Source of the DNA: an uncultured Methanomicrobiales archaeon
GTDB lineage: Archaea; Halobacteriota; Methanomicrobia; Methanomicrobiales; Methanospirillaceae
NCBI GenBank assembly: GCA_949320185.1
Contig: CASGHK010000047.1
Coordinates: forward strand, 62,001-126,000
Length of the DNA stretch: 64,000 nucleotides
Direction of reading: 5' to 3'
Shown here piece after piece: positions 60,577-64,000 of this stretch. The notes under the pieces are model-generated. The model did not search any database and was not told the origin of the DNA. It saw nothing but the letters and a program-made list of their open reading frames with translations. The position numbers were made by a program, and so were the translations under genes. The stretch's first letter is position 1; each line of letters starts with the position of its first letter.

Positions 60577-61218
60577 ATGGCCTTCTGTCCCGATTGCGGT
60601 ACAACCCTCCCTCCCGGGGCGGAGTCCTGCCCGTCCTGCGAGGCCCGCGTGGAACCCGAGCCCGGATCCCTCGTCTGGTCGGCCCGGATGCCGGTCGTCA
60701 CGAGTCCCGTCGTCGTCAAGCAACTCGTCATCGCCCTCGGAGTCGGCGCCCTATTCGTCGCGCTCCTGATGGTGGCGATGGGGGCGCTCTTCGCCCTGCC
60801 ATGGATCGTGGGGATCTTTCTCGGACTGGTCGTCCTTGCCCTGGTGATCGGGTGGGCGATCCAGTTCTTCACGAAGGGCGGGCCGATGGGGGAGTTCGCG
60901 ATCACGAGTGAGGGGGTCGGGTACCGTGCCGGGAAGGAGTCGAAGGCACTCAACCGGGCGACCCTGGTCGGGTCCGCCATTGGCGGCTCTATCGCCGGCA
61001 CGGGGGGGAGCCTGATAAATATCAGCCGCGAGATGGAGTCGATGAGCTGGGACGAGGTGCGCTCGGTGACGGTCGACCGGCGTGACCGCTCGCTCCTCTT
61101 CTACCGCCGGACCCTGATCTTTCCGATCGTGCTCTACGCAACGGACGAGAACTTCGAGAAAGCGATCGCGCGGGTCAGGCAGTTCGCCCCCGGTGCGACT
61201 CTTAAGATTAGGGGATGA
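60577..61218 (+). CDS. Zinc-ribbon membrane protein with PH-like C-terminal domain
   Basis: The 213-residue product begins with a zinc ribbon (FCPDCGTTLPPGAESCPSC), has two hydrophobic helices (LVIALGVGALFVALLMVAMGALF and WIVGIFLGLVVLALVIGWAIQFF), and ends in a soluble domain with WDEVRSVTVDRRDRSLLFYRRTL, the pattern of YcxB/PH-like domains. GGAG lies eight bases before the ATG at 60577. Upstream TTTTATTATTGCC near 60532 is a TATA candidate. Function unknown. Confidence 0.78.
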   Translation: MAFCPDCGTTLPPGAESCPSCEARVEPEPGSLVWSARMPVVTSPVVVKQLVIALGVGALFVALLMVAMGALFALPWIVGIFLGLVVLALVIGWAIQFFTKGGPMGEFAITSEGVGYRAGKESKALNRATLVGSAIGGSIAGTGGSLINISREMESMSWDEVRSVTVDRRDRSLLFYRRTLIFPIVLYATDENFEKAIARVRQFAPGATLKIRG

Positions 61219-61295
61219 CCGGTGACCGGTTCGACTCCTGTCGCCGGGGCCGGTCCTCGGTCTCGTCCTTTCGCTCCCGATTTGCCGACTGATGG

Positions 61296-62354
61296 GTGTA
61301 CACGCTCCCTTCGCTGGCGACGGGGGTAATCCTGGTGTCCTTCGGATTCATGTATGATGCCGGGAGCGGCACGGTCGGACCCGTGGTGATCCGCTCGCGA
61401 ATTCGCTGGAACGTCGAGCCCGTGCCGCTGAACCCGAACTTCCGGGTCATCGTCGCGCCTGGGTGCCCCTGGAAGGACCGGGTGGTGGTCACGGAGAAGG
61501 AGATCATCGAGGCGGGGAAGGCGGTCCGGTTCACGGTCGCGTTGAAGGGGACGTTCACCCTGGGACAGTACGAGGCCCTTATCGGAAGGAAGGAACCGGT
61601 CCGGCTCGCCGTGACCCTATACCCCCTCGCCGCGCCGGTGCCGACGATCGGCGTCCCCGTCCCCACCGGCCCGGGGCCGATGACCGACACCGTGGTGATC
61701 GCCCCCCCGGACTTTTCACCGGCGGCGTTCGAGCTCGCCCCCGAACCGGTCCCCGACGCGAGCGACGGGACCCCGATGACGGCGCTCGCGGCCCGCCTCA
61801 CGTTTCCGGACCTCATCGTCCCGACGGACGCCGAGATAACGGACCTCTCCCGGCAGGACTGGTTCCGGGTCGTGTCCCCGACTGATCGTGTCGGCCTGGT
61901 CAACGAGCAGGCGGAGGGAGGTGGGAAGCGTGCCCTCTTCCGGGCACATGGCCTCGCGCCCGGTACGCCCGGGAACGACTCGTTCGACGTCGGGGTCTCG
62001 GTGCGGGTCGCGGGGCGCGTGGTCGGGCACCGGACGACCCTCACCCTCGTGCCGAAGAAGACCTACGTCCTGCGGGTCTCGGCGGACCACCTCTCGGTCT
62101 CTCGGGGGCGCCCCGCCGCCTTCCACGCCCTCCTGCTTGAGGAGACGGCACCCGGGAAGGAGGTGCCGGTCCCGAAGGCCGTCCTGGTGACGGGGTTCGA
62201 CCCCCGCGGGGGTCCGTCGCTCGACCCCTTCGATCCCGGGAGCGTCGTCGTGATCGTCGCACGCCTTGACCCGGGACCCGGCGCGACCCTCGGCGAGCGG
62301 GAACGGAGCGCCACTATCCGGTTCGACGCGGTCTCGGTCGACGGCGTGGAGTAA
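61296..62354 (+). CDS. Hypothetical protein, possibly a fragment
   Basis: The 352-codon frame reads as a plausible beta-rich protein with no signal peptide. It opens with a weak GTG start and no ribosome site, and its beginning (FMYDAGSGTVGPVVIRSRIRW) looks internal. Its last part (LTLVPKKTYVLRVSADHLSVSRGRPAAF) resembles bacterial Ig-like modules. The end runs antisense to the 3' part of the decayed gene on the other strand. It could be the C-terminal remainder of a larger exported protein. Confidence 0.4.
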   Translation: MYTLPSLATGVILVSFGFMYDAGSGTVGPVVIRSRIRWNVEPVPLNPNFRVIVAPGCPWKDRVVVTEKEIIEAGKAVRFTVALKGTFTLGQYEALIGRKEPVRLAVTLYPLAAPVPTIGVPVPTGPGPMTDTVVIAPPDFSPAAFELAPEPVPDASDGTPMTALAARLTFPDLIVPTDAEITDLSRQDWFRVVSPTDRVGLVNEQAEGGGKRALFRAHGLAPGTPGNDSFDVGVSVRVAGRVVGHRTTLTLVPKKTYVLRVSADHLSVSRGRPAAFHALLLEETAPGKEVPVPKAVLVTGFDPRGGPSLDPFDPGSVVVIVARLDPGPGATLGERERSATIRFDAVSVDGVE

Positions 62355-62369
62355 TGCGACGAAGGATTT

Positions 62370-63363
62370 CTGGGCACGTTTTTTGTTACCGGGAATGTAG
62401 GGGTCACGGTCGCCCGGGTCGAGGTCTCTCCCACGGATGCGACCACCTCGAGAACGACGGGGGAGGACGGGAGTGCACCCTCTGCAGAGACCGTGGTCGA
62501 GAGGGGGCTCGCCCCACCGGGCGGGGTGACCAGGACGCCGCTCGCCGGTGGAACGGTGACCGCGATCGACGCCCCGGGGGCCGGTTGGGGTGCGCTGTTC
62601 CCGGTCCGCTTCCAGATGGTCACCGTGAGCGGGGCCGGCTGGTCGGGGGCGACGACGAGCCGATCGCTGCTCAGCTGGAGGATGTTCGTGACCTTCTCCT
62701 TCTTCTCCTTCTCTCCGGTCTTCCCCTTCCCGCCGATGACCTTCGCACCCGCGAACCCCACCGCCCCCAGCACGGCAAGGGCCCCGACGACGACCACTCA
62801 CGGGACATCGCCATCGTCCTGGGGCGGGGTGGTTGTCGGGCTGGCCCGCGTGGGAGTGGCGGAGGCGGGGGCGTCGGCACAGGAGCCCCTGGCAAAGCCC
62901 GATGGGGGGTCACCGTACATCCCCGAGAAGTATGCGCTCGGGCCGCGGGTCAGCACGAACTCGAACGACTTCGAACCGGGGGTATACACCAGGAATGTAT
63001 CGGCGGTCTCCGACTTCCACTCACCCTCACCCGTGGTCGACGTCCACCACCAGGAATACTCGACCCGCATCTCGACATGGTTGGTCCAGTTCCCGTTGCA
63101 GGTGTGGAACTGTCCGACCTTCACGTCGTCGATCCGGACCTTCGTCTCCCCTTCCTGGAGCATGGCCAAGTAGTCCTCCTTTGCCGATTCGATCTCCGCG
63201 TCCGTCGGAAGGCGGGGCCACTCCGGGTCGTAATCCTGCTGCTCCCGACGCACTCGTGAAACCCGGGTTGAGGCGTCGTGTCGGGGTCCCAGTGGCAGAG
63301 GGCGTGCGCCGGCGGGGCTATCAGGAGGAGACAGAGGAGACAGAACCAGGTCCGGCGGTCCAT
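62370..63363 (-). pseudogene. Exported/membrane protein broken by a frameshift and an in-frame TGA
   Basis: The reverse strand starts at 63363 with a clear signal peptide (DRRTWFCLLCLLLIAPPAHAL) that reads to about 63240; the protein then continues in another frame with DYDPEWPRLPTDAEIESAKEDYLAML and a WWWTSTTGEGEW-containing domain to a TGA at 62798-62800. Directly beyond the TGA, in the same frame, come VVVVGALAVLGAVGFAGAKVIGG (a membrane helix) and an Ig-like domain (NILQLSSDRLVVAPDQPAPL). This was probably one protein of about 330 residues. The 3' limit is unclear. Confidence 0.6.
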
Positions 63364-63439
63364 ACCGGTTCATGGCGAGGGCAATGGAAAATTCTGGCGA
63401 TCCGGTGCCGGGCGGATGCCCCTGGAGGTCTCGTGCCGG

Positions 63440-63658
63440 TCACCCGGCGGCACCCGGTCCGAACAGCACCCTCGCGACGAGGAGCGCGGCGATGTACGCG
63501 CCGGCGCCGCCGAGGATGACCTGGGTGACGTCTCCGTCCGAGAGGACGGCGGCGATCACCGCTCCGGCGAGGGCGACTGCCGAGACCCCGATGTAGACCA
63601 GGACCTGGCGGTTGATATGGAGACGAAACCCCGTCCGGATAGACCTCTCCGGGGCCAC
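63440..63658 (-). CDS. Small membrane protein
   Basis: The 72-residue product has a short basic start (RLHINRQ) and two hydrophobic helices (VLVYIGVSAVALAGAVIAAVL and VILGGAGAYIAALLVARVLF) joined by a SDGDVTQ turn. The GTG at 63658 follows GGGGGAA. It lies at the end of a small reverse-strand cluster that includes the edge gene. The family was not recognised. Confidence 0.55.
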   Translation of the reverse strand: MAPERSIRTGFRLHINRQVLVYIGVSAVALAGAVIAAVLSDGDVTQVILGGAGAYIAALLVARVLFGPGAAG

Positions 63659-63662
63659 CGGT

Positions 63663-63725
63663 TCATTCCCCCGGGGTCCCGGACACCACAAGCCCGATCC
63701 CGGTTCCGGTGATCGCGCAGGTCAC
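63663..63725 (-). other. Tiny 20-codon frame overlapping the edge gene
   Basis: A GTG overlapping the stop of the edge gene (GTGA) opens a 20-codon frame (VTCAITGTGIGLVVSGTPGE) ending a few bases before the next start. The position fits translational coupling, but such a short frame may be chance. Confidence 0.2.
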
Positions 63726-64000
63726 CGGACCCTCCCGGGGAGCGCCCGCCCCAGGACGGATTGCGCGTGTTCGGCCGTCCCGTCGGGGAACGAGAGGGAG
63801 AGCTCGCCCCCGGTATGGACAAACGTGACCCGGTCGCCCCGCCTCCGGCCTCCGGGCTCGACCCGGACCTCCCGGATCGCCCCGAGGGGGATGAAGAAGC
63901 TGACGTCCGGCTCGAGAAGGCATGAGACCCCGGTCGCGGCGCGTCGCTGCCAGGGTGCGTCCCCCCGCCCCGCCTCTTCCCCCTGCCGCCATTCCCGGCC
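63722..64000 (-). CDS. Hypothetical protein, C-terminal part (cut by window edge)
   Basis: The final 92 residues of a protein whose start lies beyond the right edge. The visible part reads CLLEPDVSFFIPLGAIREVRV then GDRVTFVHTGGELSLSFPDG, a beta-strand-rich PH-like pattern similar in style to the domain ending the gene at 60577. It closes with AEHAQSVLGRALPGRVR. The small membrane protein follows on the same strand. Confidence 0.55.
   Translation of the reverse strand, partial: GREWRQGEEAGRGDAPWQRRAATGVSCLLEPDVSFFIPLGAIREVRVEPGGRRRGDRVTFVHTGGELSLSFPDGTAEHAQSVLGRALPGRVR

Overview
The window is high-GC archaeal chromosome, most consistent with a methanogen of the order Methanomicrobiales. Archaeal informational genes (Nop5, fibrillarin, Cbf5, NreA with a PCNA-binding tail), a methanogen-type indolepyruvate oxidoreductase (IorAB), a nitrogenase-like Fe protein operon, TATA boxes about 25-30 bases ahead of many genes (several apparently leaderless) and U-tract terminators all support this. 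Genus is not determined. No rRNA, CRISPR array or complete mobile element is seen; two tRNAs are present (Ile-GAT, Ser-GGA).

Layout. 1-5.7 kb: edge lipoprotein, NreA, a DUF2117-like protein with an apparent frameshift, NAD synthesis pair nadX-nadC, two small hypotheticals and tRNA-Ile. 5.8-8.2 kb: iorAB. 8.3-12.7 kb: two exported proteins, an NHL beta-propeller and a subtilase, sharing a PKD tail. 12.9-19.7 kb: mixed region with a broken HepT-like toxin, a MATE exporter with its MarR regulator, a double-Cache-like lipoprotein, a prim-pol gene beside a nuclease-like gene broken at an 11-base homopolymer, and a heavily frameshifted membrane protein. 19.7-21.8 kb: UDP-sugar pair (galU, UDP-glucose dehydrogenase). 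21.9-30.1 kb: secreted beta-helix, dockerin and CBM proteins plus a Thr/Pro-rich lipoprotein. 30.2-34.4 kb: HEAT protein, YwbE, a three-gene NifH-NifD-NifK-like operon, cupin. 34.5-40.9 kb: thiol-disulfide protein with CPBP protease, exported C69 peptidase, MFS pseudogene, tRNA-Ser, papain-like protease with dockerin. 41-47 kb: cbf5-hemD, TctA-like permease, nop5-flpA, TIM-barrel and HhH proteins, an HTH regulator. 47.3-50.6 kb: a giant HEAT-repeat protein. 50.6-55.5 kb: arsR, arsC, orphan DNA methyltransferase, ROK kinase, PEGA protein, M20 amidohydrolase. 55.5-59.7 kb: ruvB-ruvA and ruvC, separated by another PKD surface protein. 59.8-64 kb: zinc-ribbon membrane proteins and decayed exported-protein fragments.

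Three themes link the genes. First, a large exported repertoire is built from interchangeable parts: three proteins end in the same three-PKD cassette and three end in the same dockerin-like calcium-binding domain. Second, the operon at 31.0-34.0 kb has the full H-D-K composition of a nitrogenase-like complex but no nitrogen-fixation genes beside it, so its substrate is open; it is the best candidate here for an undescribed system. Third, at least eight genes are interrupted by frameshifts or stops, indicating either real decay of accessory genes or indel errors in the assembly.
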